Source: Gliomastix tumulicola
Taxonomy: Eukaryota > Ascomycota > Sordariomycetes > Hypocreales > Bionectriaceae
DNA: 64,000 nt
Direction of reading: 5' to 3'
Assembly (NCBI GenBank): GCA_001599755.1
Contig: BCHX01000002.1
Coordinates: 806,001-870,000, forward strand
The notes under the pieces are model-generated. The model saw only the letters and a program-made list of their open reading frames with translations, made no database searches and was not told where the DNA came from. Numbering within the stretch: position 1 is the first letter of the stretch; each line of letters opens with the position of its first letter. Of the stretch, positions 21,951-32,689 are shown piece by piece. Made by a program: the position numbers and the translations under genes.

Positions 21951-22416
21951 TTGGTCGGGTTGGGACGAAGTCGTGGAGGGTGAGTGAGGTTGGGGATGGC
22001 GTGATGGATGGAGAGCTTGGACAGCTTTCTATGGATGGTTTGGAGGGGTCGCAGTAGTTAGTTAGCTACCCTAGAGACAAGACCACCACGAACTTGGATT
22101 CAGACGTGATTGAGGGACTGGAAATGGCCTTGAGAGCTTGGGCTGCTTCAATTAATTGAACTCAGTAGTATCTATGAAGATCTTTCTGGGCGAATATCAG
22201 CTCGATTTACATTATCAAGCCTCCAATTGGCTCCAATTTGGAGCTACGGTTCCTTGAAGCATGAATGCGGCGCGACTCGGCTAAACTTGTGGCGCTCGAC
22301 ACTACCTAATCCATCGTCATTGAGCCTTCACCCAAAAACACCAGAACCTCCCCTCCCTCCCACAGCTCCTCTCCCTCCCTTACCAAGAGAAAAGCCACAG
22401 CAATGCCCATCCCGCC
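21951..22416. promoter_or_regulatory. Divergent promoter with tandem CCAAT elements
   Basis: 466 bp between two genes for predicted mitochondrial proteins. At 22221-22243 two adjacent 10-mers (CTCCAATTGG, CTCCAATTTG) carry CCAAT, and the first is palindromic (CCAATTGG). CTCCAA-T-TTGGAG also forms a perfect inverted repeat. These resemble sites of the HAP/CCAAT-binding complex, which in fungi controls respiratory and iron genes. Confidence 0.55.
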
Positions 22417-22907
22417 ATGAGGCCGCCAAATCCCGAGCTCAGAAGGCAAGTCGTCGCCATCTACAAAGGTATTATTACATCCCTTCCCCCTCCCCTCCCT
22501 TCTCCGTCCACCTCCCAGCCCAGACTGACAACCCAGCCACAGAGCTCCTCTACCTCGGTCGCGAGTACCCCCTCGGCTACGACTACTTCCGCCCCCGGCT
22601 GCACAAGGCCTTCATCAGCAGGGCCGCGGAGCGCGACGAGACCGTCATCCGGCGCGGGATCGCGCAGGCCGAGTATGTCAAGAAAGGTGAGTGTCTCTTT
22701 TTTTTCCAGGAGCCAGGCTAGTACTGTCTATTGCGTGTGTGCTGATCCTGAGTGTACCAGAAATTGAGGCATTGTAAGTGATGGAACTTACCCTCTACAG
22801 CTTTTGCATTTGCCGTGGAAGTGGGAAAGACGTCGCTCACATTCAGCTCTAGGTATTACCTGAAGCGATACCGCACGCTGAGAAAGCGGTACGATGCGGA
22901 CGCATAG
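22417..22907 (+). CDS. LYR-motif protein, LYRM5/ETFRF1-like
   Basis: Four exons, 22417-22468, 22543-22686, 22761-22773 (13 nt) and 22853-22907, give 87 aa. The spliced protein carries the family core YKELLYLGREYP, then DYFRPRLHKAF, and ends EIEALYYLKRYRTLRKRYD. This follows human LYRM5 (ETF regulatory factor) closely in length and pattern. The LYR tripeptide position reads I/YK here. Expected role: small mitochondrial matrix helix-bundle protein working with acyl carrier protein and electron-transfer flavoprotein. The 13-nt microexon (aaattgaggcatt) is required: it supplies EIEA and joins both flanking phases. Confidence 0.88.
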
Positions 22908-23304
22908 TCGGGACTCTCTCTTGCGCGGAGCGATGTCTCACCTTGCCAGGCAGCAGGCAGCGCTGCCCAGACGTGACATGCAAGTCGGTAATGATCAATG
23001 TAACATCATACAGTACACACCACCCGGCGCTCGGGATCATTCCTCACCTCGAAGAAGAGACACCAGAAAGATCAGGACACAGGCAATGCATTGTTTGAGC
23101 GGTATCGTTTAACATGACGATGAAAAATCCAAATGTGCATTTTATCCAAAAAAGCATCTAATATCAGGGTGCCGCCGAAGTAAAAGGTCTATCCGTATGC
23201 ACCTCCGTGCATGTGCATGTGAGACATAAACGTCAAATAAATAGCCACACCACCCTCCCCCCTTTCCAGCCTCTTCTATTCTTTAACCACCACCCCCCGA
23301 CTCC
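22908..23304. other. Convergent 3' region
   Basis: Spacer between the LYR-protein gene and the methyltransferase gene. A-rich and AT-rich stretches near 23125-23165 suit 3' UTR sequence. No gene is seen. Confidence 0.45.
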
Positions 23305-25251
23305 TCATCTCTTCGTCGCCCACCACGCACCTGACTCTAAACATTCACCCCAGCTCGTGCCCCCTTCACTCATTAGGTCTGTCGTCATCTTGCCCATCCA
23401 GATGTCCCACTCGTCCTGGCTCTTGCCGCTCACTTCCCGAAGATACGGTTCCAGCGCTTGGATCTCCTCTACGAAAGTGAGCAGCGCCGTCCGCCTGAGC
23501 GCCGCCTGCGCCGACGACAACGACTTCTTCTCGACCTTCTGGTGCGGCGGTCGATCACCCCTCATCTCCACGTACGACTTGCCGTCCTTGGTCACCACAC
23601 CGCCGACGCCCTCGCGCTCCCACCGAACCTCGCTGAAGGGAATCGCCACTCTGTGGACGCCCAGCCCGACGAGGATCTCGATCTCTGCCAAGATGTACGC
23701 ACTCATCATGGTGCCAGGTGTTGGCCAGAGCCCGCGCGACTCAAATACCTTCGAGACCCAGTTGTTATACTCGACGAGGAACGTGTTCAGAGGGGCCGAT
23801 AGGGGTGTGTTGAGGTGGACCACATAGGAACCGATGCTCGAAGCAGCCTCCTGGTTCTCGGCGTCCACGCCATTCAGACCTGCGCCCGGGACGTGAGGCC
23901 GCAGCATTCGAATCGTGTAGTCTGTCTCCCAGATCTCGAATACACCGCCCGACTTCAACACTCGGAGAATTTCGGCCGAGAAGAACGGGTGCTCCTGGAG
24001 CGGGATGGCCGTTGCCATATCCTTCGAAAAGACCAGGTCGAATTCCCCGTCGTCAAAGGGCCACGGAAAGTCCCTGATGTCGTGCTGAACAAACGTCCAG
24101 TCCATGTCCTTATCAGGCTTCATCGAATCTGCCGAGATGTTGGCGCTCCCCGGCGCGACGGGGGCAAGGTCGACTCCTGTGAACGAGATACCGCTGTGGC
24201 CTCGGCTCTTGAAGAACCGATGGCACATCATGCTCCAGAAACCAGTACTGCATCCGACCTCCAAGACCCGCTTGGGCGGTTTCTTCAGGAGAGCCGGAGA
24301 GCGCACAGGCCCGCCATGCGCCTGTATAAGGAGCAGTGTCCTCAGCGTCTGACGGTGGAGCTCTTCTAGATCGATGGGAAGGGGGTACGCGAGCGAGGGG
24401 TCATTGAGGTATGTGCGGCCATTGCGCTGAGCAAAGGCCTTGCGGCGAGGAACGTGTACGGTATTGCCGGAGGCTGAAGGGTTGGTCGATGGCACGGTCC
24501 GCCCTGAAATCCCCGACTGAGCTGTGTTGACGCTCGTCGAGGACAGGGACTCGGAGCGGGGGATGGACGAACCGCTGTTCATCTGTCTTGCCGCTGAGTT
24601 CTTGCGTCTCTGGGTGTACGAATCGTTGTCGCCGGTTACATACTTCGACTCTTTGGAGGTAAGAGTGAAGTTCGGCACCTGAGGCGGTCTGTTGGACCCT
24701 TTGCGCTTGCTCGCTTTGCCTCCGGATAGGTCGACGCTGCGCTTGGATGACGAAAAGGGAGAGGAGAATCGAAGAGGTCTGCTCCTCGAGAAAGAGCCCG
24801 ACCTGATAGTCGAGGACGAGGTACGACTGCTGTCGTCGCCGACTGGGTCCTGCCTGTCGTCTGTCGGTACCCTGGTCACCGCTTCTATCAGCCCGTTTGG
24901 CTTCTTGTTGCGGGCTTCGGCCGAGGCTCTTGCAGCGTCTGTCGTCTCGGCGGTAGGAGAAAAGTCGGACTCCGCCAGGGGGTTTTCGTTGCAGTGGGGG
25001 TATGTGTTATCGAGGTGCTCTGTGTTAACACCAGGGCTGTCTGGATGCTGCCGCAGCAGGTGACGAGGGATCGCAGAATCGGCAACCCGCAGAGAAGACT
25101 GGCGCCTCGGGAATGTCGAGAATGAAGGGCTCGTTGGGACGGGAACAGGAGGACGGGATCGAGGTAAAGAAGGTGAGTGGCCCGACATTGGGAGATGGAA
25201 CCTATTACCACCAAGACCCGTTTTGCGGGTAATGGGTTTATTACCTTCCAT
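23305..25251 (-). CDS. SAM-dependent methyltransferase-fold protein, long disordered N-terminus
   Basis: Single exon, 648 aa. Residues 1-280 are Ser/Pro/Arg-rich and probably disordered. The class I Rossmann methyltransferase begins near 325: motif I VLEVGCSTGFW (329-339), an acidic strand-2 end in FTGVDLAP, motif II-like FVQHDIRDFPWPF, and DGEFDLVFSKDM, with a post-I LKSGGVFEIWETD. Family knowledge puts it with fungal cytosolic/nuclear methyltransferase-domain proteins of unknown substrate. It lies beside a 5.3-kb gene-free interval shared with CCR4 on the other side. No biosynthetic partner is seen, so a secondary-metabolite role is not supported. Confidence 0.85.
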   Translation of the reverse strand: MEGNKPITRKTGLGGNRFHLPMSGHSPSLPRSRPPVPVPTSPSFSTFPRRQSSLRVADSAIPRHLLRQHPDSPGVNTEHLDNTYPHCNENPLAESDFSPTAETTDAARASAEARNKKPNGLIEAVTRVPTDDRQDPVGDDSSRTSSSTIRSGSFSRSRPLRFSSPFSSSKRSVDLSGGKASKRKGSNRPPQVPNFTLTSKESKYVTGDNDSYTQRRKNSAARQMNSGSSIPRSESLSSTSVNTAQSGISGRTVPSTNPSASGNTVHVPRRKAFAQRNGRTYLNDPSLAYPLPIDLEELHRQTLRTLLLIQAHGGPVRSPALLKKPPKRVLEVGCSTGFWSMMCHRFFKSRGHSGISFTGVDLAPVAPGSANISADSMKPDKDMDWTFVQHDIRDFPWPFDDGEFDLVFSKDMATAIPLQEHPFFSAEILRVLKSGGVFEIWETDYTIRMLRPHVPGAGLNGVDAENQEAASSIGSYVVHLNTPLSAPLNTFLVEYNNWVSKVFESRGLWPTPGTMMSAYILAEIEILVGLGVHRVAIPFSEVRWEREGVGGVVTKDGKSYVEMRGDRPPHQKVEKKSLSSAQAALRRTALLTFVEEIQALEPYLREVSGKSQDEWDIWMGKMTTDLMSEGGTSWGECLESGAWWATKR

Positions 25252-28200
25252 TAGCTTTTAGCGCAGGCCGTGGGGACTCCCCACGGAAGCACGTCGCAGT
25301 GCAGCAACACCCTTCCGGGCGTCCCCTCCAACAGATGCTTGCAATCGGCGAGATGGTCCTTGCCGGGGGCCAGGACGGGAGATTTCCACGCCCCCTTTTC
25401 GTGTCTGTCCCAATATTCGTCCCCTCGTTCGGAGCCCACCCCACCAATCGCTGTGTCGTCGTGTCGCCTGAGCACCGACCGGTGACTGCTGCGGTGCGCT
25501 GCTGGGGTGTGGCCTGAACAATGATGCAACACCCCGGCGGACGCGCATGCAACGACTCGTTGACTGGTCAGGAGTGCTGGCGGGATGCCTTCCAAGTTCC
25601 GGTGCCCCTCCGAAAGCCCCTCAAACGCACCCTTGCAAGCACCTCAGGCTTGCACTATCTTGGTTTCAAGCCGAACTTTGCACCGGACGACGAATGCTAG
25701 GCCGGCCGTCCCTCCGTAATACGACACTCTGGCGTGGGCTGGCGTTGACGGTAGAGCCCAAGACAGCTACCCACCGTCGACTGGCATGCGGGGTGCCCGC
25801 TTGCGCTCTGACGATCAAAGTCAAACTTGCCCAGCAGCAGATGTCTCGAGACAACAGCCAAACTGTCAACGAGGCTCGGTTCGCTAGGAACAGCCAGGTG
25901 GGGGCAGGGGCCAGAAAAAAAAACAGCGAAACGGGTTGGGGGCCGATGAAAGGACGGGAGAATTGCCAGAATATTGCAATTGATCCTACCCCTGCTGTGG
26001 CCAGCAGAAACCTTTTGTGGGCGCTAAGACAGCAAGCTAATGCCAGGTCAGGCTCTAGCTGACGGCGCCAACTCGACTAGAGCGCTCAATGGTGGCGGCA
26101 ATGCTCGGTACCTAGCAATTAGGGTCTTGACAGGCAGGCCCAAGTTTGCAACGCAGCTGTCGGGAGGCCGATTTTCGTTGCCCCTTTTTCCTGCCTCGTA
26201 CTCGTAGCAGCCGGCGAAGGAGACTCCCGTTCAGGATCGCCTCAGCCAAACGGGGACGGTCGGGCTGAGACGGTTGATCCCTTGCAACTCCAGGCACCAG
26301 CGGAAATGTCCTGGCGCTGCTCGAGTCCGAGGGCCTCTGGCTCTACCCTCTCTCCACCGAGCCTCGGACGACGAGCTCAGGCAGGAGGCTATCGGCCCTT
26401 CCCTGTTCCTGGCCGAATTGTCCTGAATCCCTGGAGGATGACGAGATTGTGTCCTCGAGAGCAGGACGGACCGTCGGTTTGAGGCCTGGACGTCGAATAA
26501 CACGACCCCTAGGCACTACCACCTTCTAGAACGTCGGGGCGGACGTCTGGCTTGGTTTCGCGTTTGGCACCACGGAACCACCCCCGGTTGCTAGGATTCT
26601 TAGCCAGCTCCCTTGCTCTTTTCAGGTGTCCCCCTCTGGTCGCCCTTGTAACCGCCCTGGAAGTGAAATTTTCTTCTCAATGGTCGCTGCGTGGGCGGAA
26701 TAGTCTGTGACAGGGTGGCTCGACCGATATCGCAAAAGTGCAATTGACTCCAGGTCGCGTATCAAGATTGGAGCCCAATTCGTTCATCGACCCGGTGAGA
26801 CGGAGGTGGAAGCGACCAGGCTCGAGCGCGCTCTCCGATGAGGCGACCGGTGGCATGCACGTAAGATTGGGCTTATCGAGGCGGGATGGCCGACAATGAC
26901 GCTGCGATCTCAAGGTCGGCTGTGACTTCTGACAGGCTGATTCTGTCCGGCACGAGGCTCGTCGGGTCGCAGGATGCTTTGGTGACGGTAGACAAGTGTC
27001 CCTGTTGCTGCTTCACCGGCCAACGAGGCGATCAGCACTGAATGGATGTAGAAGAAGTAGCAGAGAGGACAACGAAAGGTTGGCTGCGTTCATAAGCTTG
27101 AGGAAGGCACGACTGGGAGGGGCAGTTGCCGGTCGGTGAGGTACATTCGCAGGTACGGAGGTACATTCGAGGTTGGGCAGCCCTGTTGCCCAATTCACGT
27201 TCAGGTTCTCTCCCCCTCCACGAGCCGAGTGCTCGTATCGGTCTACAGCGGGCATGTCGCTGCCCTTTTACATGGCTCGCCTTGTCCACCGACTTTTGAG
27301 CTATTTGCATCACGGGTTTCACTAAAAGCAAACTGCCGTGGCCTTTTCTCCGCTCAGCGGATGGAAGTCGTCTCGCGAGTGGCTCTGCAAGGCCCTCCAA
27401 GGCCCTACACCTTGCTGGAGGAAGGTACAGCCCACCGAGCGCCTGCTTAAGTCCTCCTAGCTCCTTCCCCGTCCCACTGCCGTTCGCAGACAGTTGCAGG
27501 GCGTTGCAGGCAGTTGCAGGCGACACCCACGCTCCTGCCCCGAATGGAAAGAAGGGCGTAAACCCGTGGTCTGTCCAGTGGTAAATCAAGGGCCAAGATT
27601 AGTAGTGTCTTAGTACTACTTCGCCTGCAGAATCTCTCATCTGCGGTACCTTCGCGCATGCATGCATGCACTCGCTGCTCCACGATCACGCCTCACCGGC
27701 CGGCGCGCTTGGCCATCACCAGACCGCCCGCCCGCTTCATCGGTAGAGCAACGGATGGGGATGGCCCAGGCTGCTTATCGCGGCAGGGCCAAAAGGCAAA
27801 GCGCGCGCGGCGCCCGTCCATCCACACCGGGCATCGGCAGTGGCTTCTCTTGTCGTGGCAGGGCAGGGCGCGACGAGTAGCGCTCATGACCTCCGAAAAC
27901 AAGCATGAGACCAACGGTGACGATCGTCGGCCGACCGCTGCTCCTGGGCAAATGCCCCGTCTAAAACCCTCTCCCAGTGCTCCCGCCGTCGCTCTCCATT
28001 GGCAGTTGACAGGTGATGCGACGTGGGGGGCCACCCCCTCCTTCACCGCGTTGTTATCAATCACTTTGGTGTGCCTGGGCAAGTCGCGATATGTATAAAA
28101 GAAATCTATTATCAAATAGATTCTATGGGACGGACGCGGCAAGCATCACGACATCGGAGCTTATCATCTACGCACCATACAGGAGGAGCAACTGTGCTGC

Positions 28201-30531
28201 TCGTCTGAGGGGATGAGGAACGGAAGCTTCCGTTGCTGATGTGTCTGCTCACCTTGTCCGTTGATCACACTGGGCTTGGAGATCGCAACCTATTCTTCCT
28301 GCAGCATGCAGCCAATGCAGAGGAGCCAGATCCATCCCACGGCTCTCGTCATGTGTCGGTGTCCTTTCCAGTGTGAAATAACCGCCAGACCTCATTGTCT
28401 CTACGCGAGCTCATCCAGGTCGCGACCCCACTGCCAGGATATGCGTTCTGCAGGTGAATCCTTTGTATGAGAGCTTTAGCAGCGATCAAGTGCTCTAAGC
28501 AACCAATATCGCAATACATGCATACATGGGGCTCTCCTCCCTGCACGATCCTTGCTGCTCGTTCATTAGCGTCTGGTCTATCGCAAGCCAGCAGCCAACC
28601 GCATCCCGAACGACAAATAACATACGACTACATGCCTGCTGTCCGAGCATGTACGAGGATAAACGCGAGGCGGCCAACACGCATAGTCGGATGCATGGTT
28701 TCCAGCCGAAAACGCCATAGAGCGCTAAGGTGAAGACTACAGATTATCGAAATCCTTTCCTCTTTCGTAAAGCAAGCTCGTGCAGCCAAAATCGATGGAG
28801 GTTCCTGATCATGGAAACCTCGAAGCGGCAAGCATCACGGGATGGTCCACATACGGCACGGGCGGAGTTCTGGGGCCCCAGGTCGATACATGGGAGTAGG
28901 TAGGTATCTCGACACATGTGATCATAAGGTATTCGTCCCTCCTCGCATGGACGCGAGTCAGAGACTACCCAGAAGGGAATGAACGGCAGTTCACTTCGCG
29001 TTGCTGTGCCGCTTTCAGCACAAACGTTGATATCCCGGCGTGTCCTCACCTTGGACCGGGAGTGACAATATGGGCACGGGGATGGCTGGGCAGGGTACTT
29101 GAAAGAACACCAGAACTGAACTAAGTGACCGAGGAGAGACGTTGATGAAAAGGATGGAGGAGGACGACACCTTAGTAAGCATCCATGCCAGATGCGTTGA
29201 TGCAGAGACTGGCTTCACACGCGCTGGGATTCACACGGGTTGATGAGCCAGTGCGCGGGCTAGAAGATACCGTTGGTGTAAAACAGAACTACCTCATAGG
29301 AAGTTCAAGTTTGAATTTTCTGGCGGATCAATTTCATGTCACACCAGAGGTGTGAGCAGGAGGGGAGCTAAGGCGTGGATGAATCTTCCTTCATGAACCC
29401 CTCATGAGGCTTCCAGGGTGATCGTAGTGCCTGATCCTGCAAGGCTGAGAATGGCCGAAAAGAGAAGGCAGCGCAGTTTGAGACTCCCCTCTCGACAATA
29501 CGTAAAACAATTAGCTATTGACCTGCTATTGTGCGTAATAGTAGCCATTGTCGCCATCGTAGCTTCTCAAGGTGGTGTCGGTCAGACGTCATGAAGAAGT
29601 CGGGGTAAGCACGTGATCGTGGCGCGGAGAAATAGTTTTCCCGAACCCAAAGTGGGCTGGGCGTTGGCCGCATTCGCTTCGATCTTGACGACAAAACGGC
29701 CCTCGTGAAGCAGTGATTCAGCGCCATATCGACTACTTATCATTGTTCTGTCTCAGTATTCAGCTCTACGCCCCGGTGCATCATCTCCCTACGACATTTG
29801 CATTTTCTTGTACGTGTGCTCTGGTGCAGCTGCCGCGCCGCTCGCGCCCCCTCTCTGTCCTTCTACGTGTCGCAAGTCTCAGCCTGCTTTCTCCACCCGC
29901 AATCCGTGCTGCCACAGGCCGTCTGCTAACTGGCTTGCCGTTTCAGCAGGACTCTCTCTCCTTGCCCAAGCTGCTTGCTGTCACACGAACTCTGCGAACA
30001 GCCCGCCCGCAGCTGTGGCCGTGCCCTGCCTCCCGAGCTCGATCTTCGGGTTCCGAGCACGCACCCAACCAAACTCTAGCTGCTGTTCCCACATCAAACC
30101 CCCCCTCCGAGAGGCCGGATCTCCCTTCATGAGCGACTAGAAAATCGAAAGAAAAAAAAGACATTTCCACCCTCCCTCTCGCGGCGTCCGATCTTTGAAC
30201 CCTCGAAGCTCCAAACACGTGCGGCCGTGCCACGGCGACGAACCTATGCCTGACCATTCGAAGCTATCCAATTCCTCGCTCCTAAACTCTGCCAAGGCAA
30301 ACGCCGGCCTCCAACGCGCCGGCTTCTCGTCTACCGTGAGCCGTTCATAGGTCAATATCGCCCGATCGACGAGACCGATGCTCGACTACGCCTACACCCG
30401 CTTCCAATTCAAACCGTTCCTTACCTCGCCCGATCGAAGCCGCACCTAATCCAGAACCCTTCTGCGGGCGCACAGACGATCACAAACAGCCCCTACAAAC
30501 GACTACCTCTGGGAGGCCGAGCACCACTGGC
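25252..30531. other. Gene-poor 5.3-kb region upstream of CCR4
   Basis: No recognisable protein gene. Open frames are short and shift between strands. Small repeats: gaggtacattcg twice at 27138-27170, imperfect cagttgcagg units at 27489-27520, and a (GCAT)n run at 27656-27670. A TATA-like tatgtataaaag sits near 28090. The last 300 bp probably contain the real CCR4 N-terminus: an exon 30246-30335 joins in phase 0 to 30490. Confidence 0.5.
30378..30449 (+). other. Possible uORF, or intron sequence, before CCR4
   Basis: ATG to TAA, 23 codons plus stop, 83 bp before the ATG at 30532. If the upstream exon 30246-30335 is used, this lies inside the intron and is not translated. Confidence 0.3.
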
Positions 30532-32689
30532 ATGTACTCCCAAAACCATCAGCAGAGCCACAATGCCCGGCTGAATGGTGCTGGTCGTGGGCTGCCCAAC
30601 CTGCTGTTTAACTACCAGCAGCACAGCCCACACCAGCACCCCGGCCAGAACCAACACCACCAAGCACTGCAGCCTGATCATGGCCTGACGACCGCCAACG
30701 GCATGGGCCACCACAGCCCCTTTCCCACGGGTGTGCTGGGGAACGCGTCGCCATTCACCTCCAACCTGGCCAATGGCCACTCCTCCAACCCCAGGACGAA
30801 CCAAGCACCTCCTAATGAGATGTGGGCGGAGCAATTGCGGCTTGCTGAGGAGGCCAAACGTGCGCACACTGCAATGACAGAGCAGCAGCAGCCACATTAC
30901 TACGCTAGGCTGAAGGCGTCGGAGAACAAGGGTGTCGCCGGAGCCCAGCCATCGACCACCAAGACACAGGCGGATGGGGAGAACGACTTGGGCGACAGGA
31001 GGAGGCCATGGAACTCCCCCGAGGAACAGACGCGGCAGGATTGGCATAAGTTGGACATGAGCGGGCAGGGCCTCAGGAACCTCGCACCAGAGCTGTTCAG
31101 GTACAAGTTCCTCACGGAGCTGTACATTGCGTCGAACAAGCTCACCGTTTTGCCGAAGCAGGTTGGTGAGCTGCGCCAGCTCAGACACCTCGACGCTTCG
31201 TACAACCAGATCTCCGAGCTGCCGCCCGAGCTGGGCATGTGCACGTATTTGAAGCAGTTGCTTCTTTTCCACAACAACATCCAGACGCTACCGACTCAGC
31301 TCGGGTCACTCCACATGCTGGAAATGCTTGGAATTGATGGAAACCCGCTGCATAGTGAGGTGAAACAGGAGATCATGGAGAAGGGCACCAAGAACTTGAT
31401 CAACTGGCTCAGGGAATCCGCGCCTTGTAAGTTCTACTTCACAATCATACGATGACTGCATGACTCACACATATCACCCAGCTCCCCCTGAACCCGCCCT
31501 GCGGGCGCCCGTCATCGTCCAGGAAGACGTCTCGCCCAGCCTGGAGCGAATCAAGGTCTTCTCATGGAACATTCTCTGCGACAAGTACGCGACTCAGCAG
31601 ACGTACGGATACACGCCGTCCTCGGCCCTGGCCTGGGACTATCGCAGAGAGAAGATCTTGGAGGAACTCCACGAAAGGGACGCGGATTTCCTTGCGCTGC
31701 AGGAAGTGTCGACTGAGGCGTTCAAAGAGGACCTCAGCCCCGCTCTGGCGGTCATGGATTACAAGGGCGTGCATTGGCCCAAGTCCCGAGCCAGGACCAT
31801 GAACGAGCGAGACGCCCTGGGCGTAGACGGATGCGCCGTGTACTACAAGCACAACAAATTCATCCTGCTGGACAAGCAGGTCATCGAGTTTGCTACTATT
31901 GCTATCAACCGACCGGACATGAAGAACCAGCACGACGTCTTTAACCGAGTGATGCCCAAGGACAACATTGCAGTCATCTGCTTCTTCGAGTCGCGGCTCA
32001 CGGGAGCCCGTGTCATTCTGGTCAACGTCCATCTGACTTGGGATATTGCTCTTGCAGATGTCAAGGTTATCCAGACTGGCATCTTAATGGAGCATGTCAC
32101 TAAGATGGCCGAGAAGTATGCTCGTTGGCCAGCCGTGAAGGACAAGAAGCCGACCATTATACCGTTGTCCGATGACGGTGTACCGCCTCCGCCGCTGATC
32201 GACCCAGCACCGAGCCAGGAGTACCGCACCAACACGGAGATTCCCCTGCTGGTGTGTGGTGACTTCAACTCGACCGAGGACTCATCTGTCTTTGATCTCA
32301 TGTCAAAGGGCCGCGTACCGCCTGATCACTTGGAACTGAGTAACTATCAATACGGCAGTTTCACCCGGGATGGCATCGAGCACCCTTTCAGTCTCCGTGA
32401 CTCGTACGCCCATACCAAGGGCACAGCTGATGAGCTTCCCTTCACCAACTACACGCCCGGCTTCACCGGTGTCATCGACTACATCTGGTACTCGACCAAC
32501 ACGCTCGAGGTCGTCAGCGTTCTGGGGCCGCCGGATGCCAACTACCTGTCTAGGATACCAGCGTTCCCATTCTGGCACTTCCCCGCGGATCACATCCAGC
32601 TCATGACCGAGTTCGTCATCAAGGGGCGCAAGGACAAGAAGCCAGAAAGGGAGGTCGACTTCGGCGGCGGCTCCAGTTCACGTGCATAA
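30532..32689 (+). CDS. CCR4: CCR4 poly(A) deadenylase (CCR4-NOT catalytic subunit)
   Basis: Exons 30532-31426 and 31482-32689 give 700 aa. The N-terminus is Gln/His/Asn-rich. A leucine-rich-repeat block (about 190-285; LTELYIASNKL, LRHLDASYNQI) is the CAF1-binding module. The C-terminal exonuclease-endonuclease-phosphatase domain starts at IKVFSWNILCDKY (about 323), with the metal-binding Glu in LALQEVS (about 373), a VCGDFNS motif and a terminal HFPADHIQ. All hallmark residues are present, so it should shorten mRNA poly(A) tails in the cytoplasm. The frame is open upstream to 30490, and an in-phase upstream exon 30246-30335 would make 744 aa, closer to other fungal CCR4 proteins. The start given here is the conservative one. 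Confidence 0.93.

Noticed and set aside
27656..27670. (GCAT)n run as a possible recombination or attachment site
   Set aside because: Simple self-complementary tetranucleotide repeat with no mobile-element genes nearby.
27735..27790. tRNA-like stretch (cggtagagcaacgg)
   Set aside because: Only an A-box resemblance; no B-box or cloverleaf could be drawn.
29713..30132. 139-codon plus-strand frame before CCR4
   Set aside because: Cys/Pro/Leu-mixed composition with no domain and poor agreement with CCR4 N-termini.
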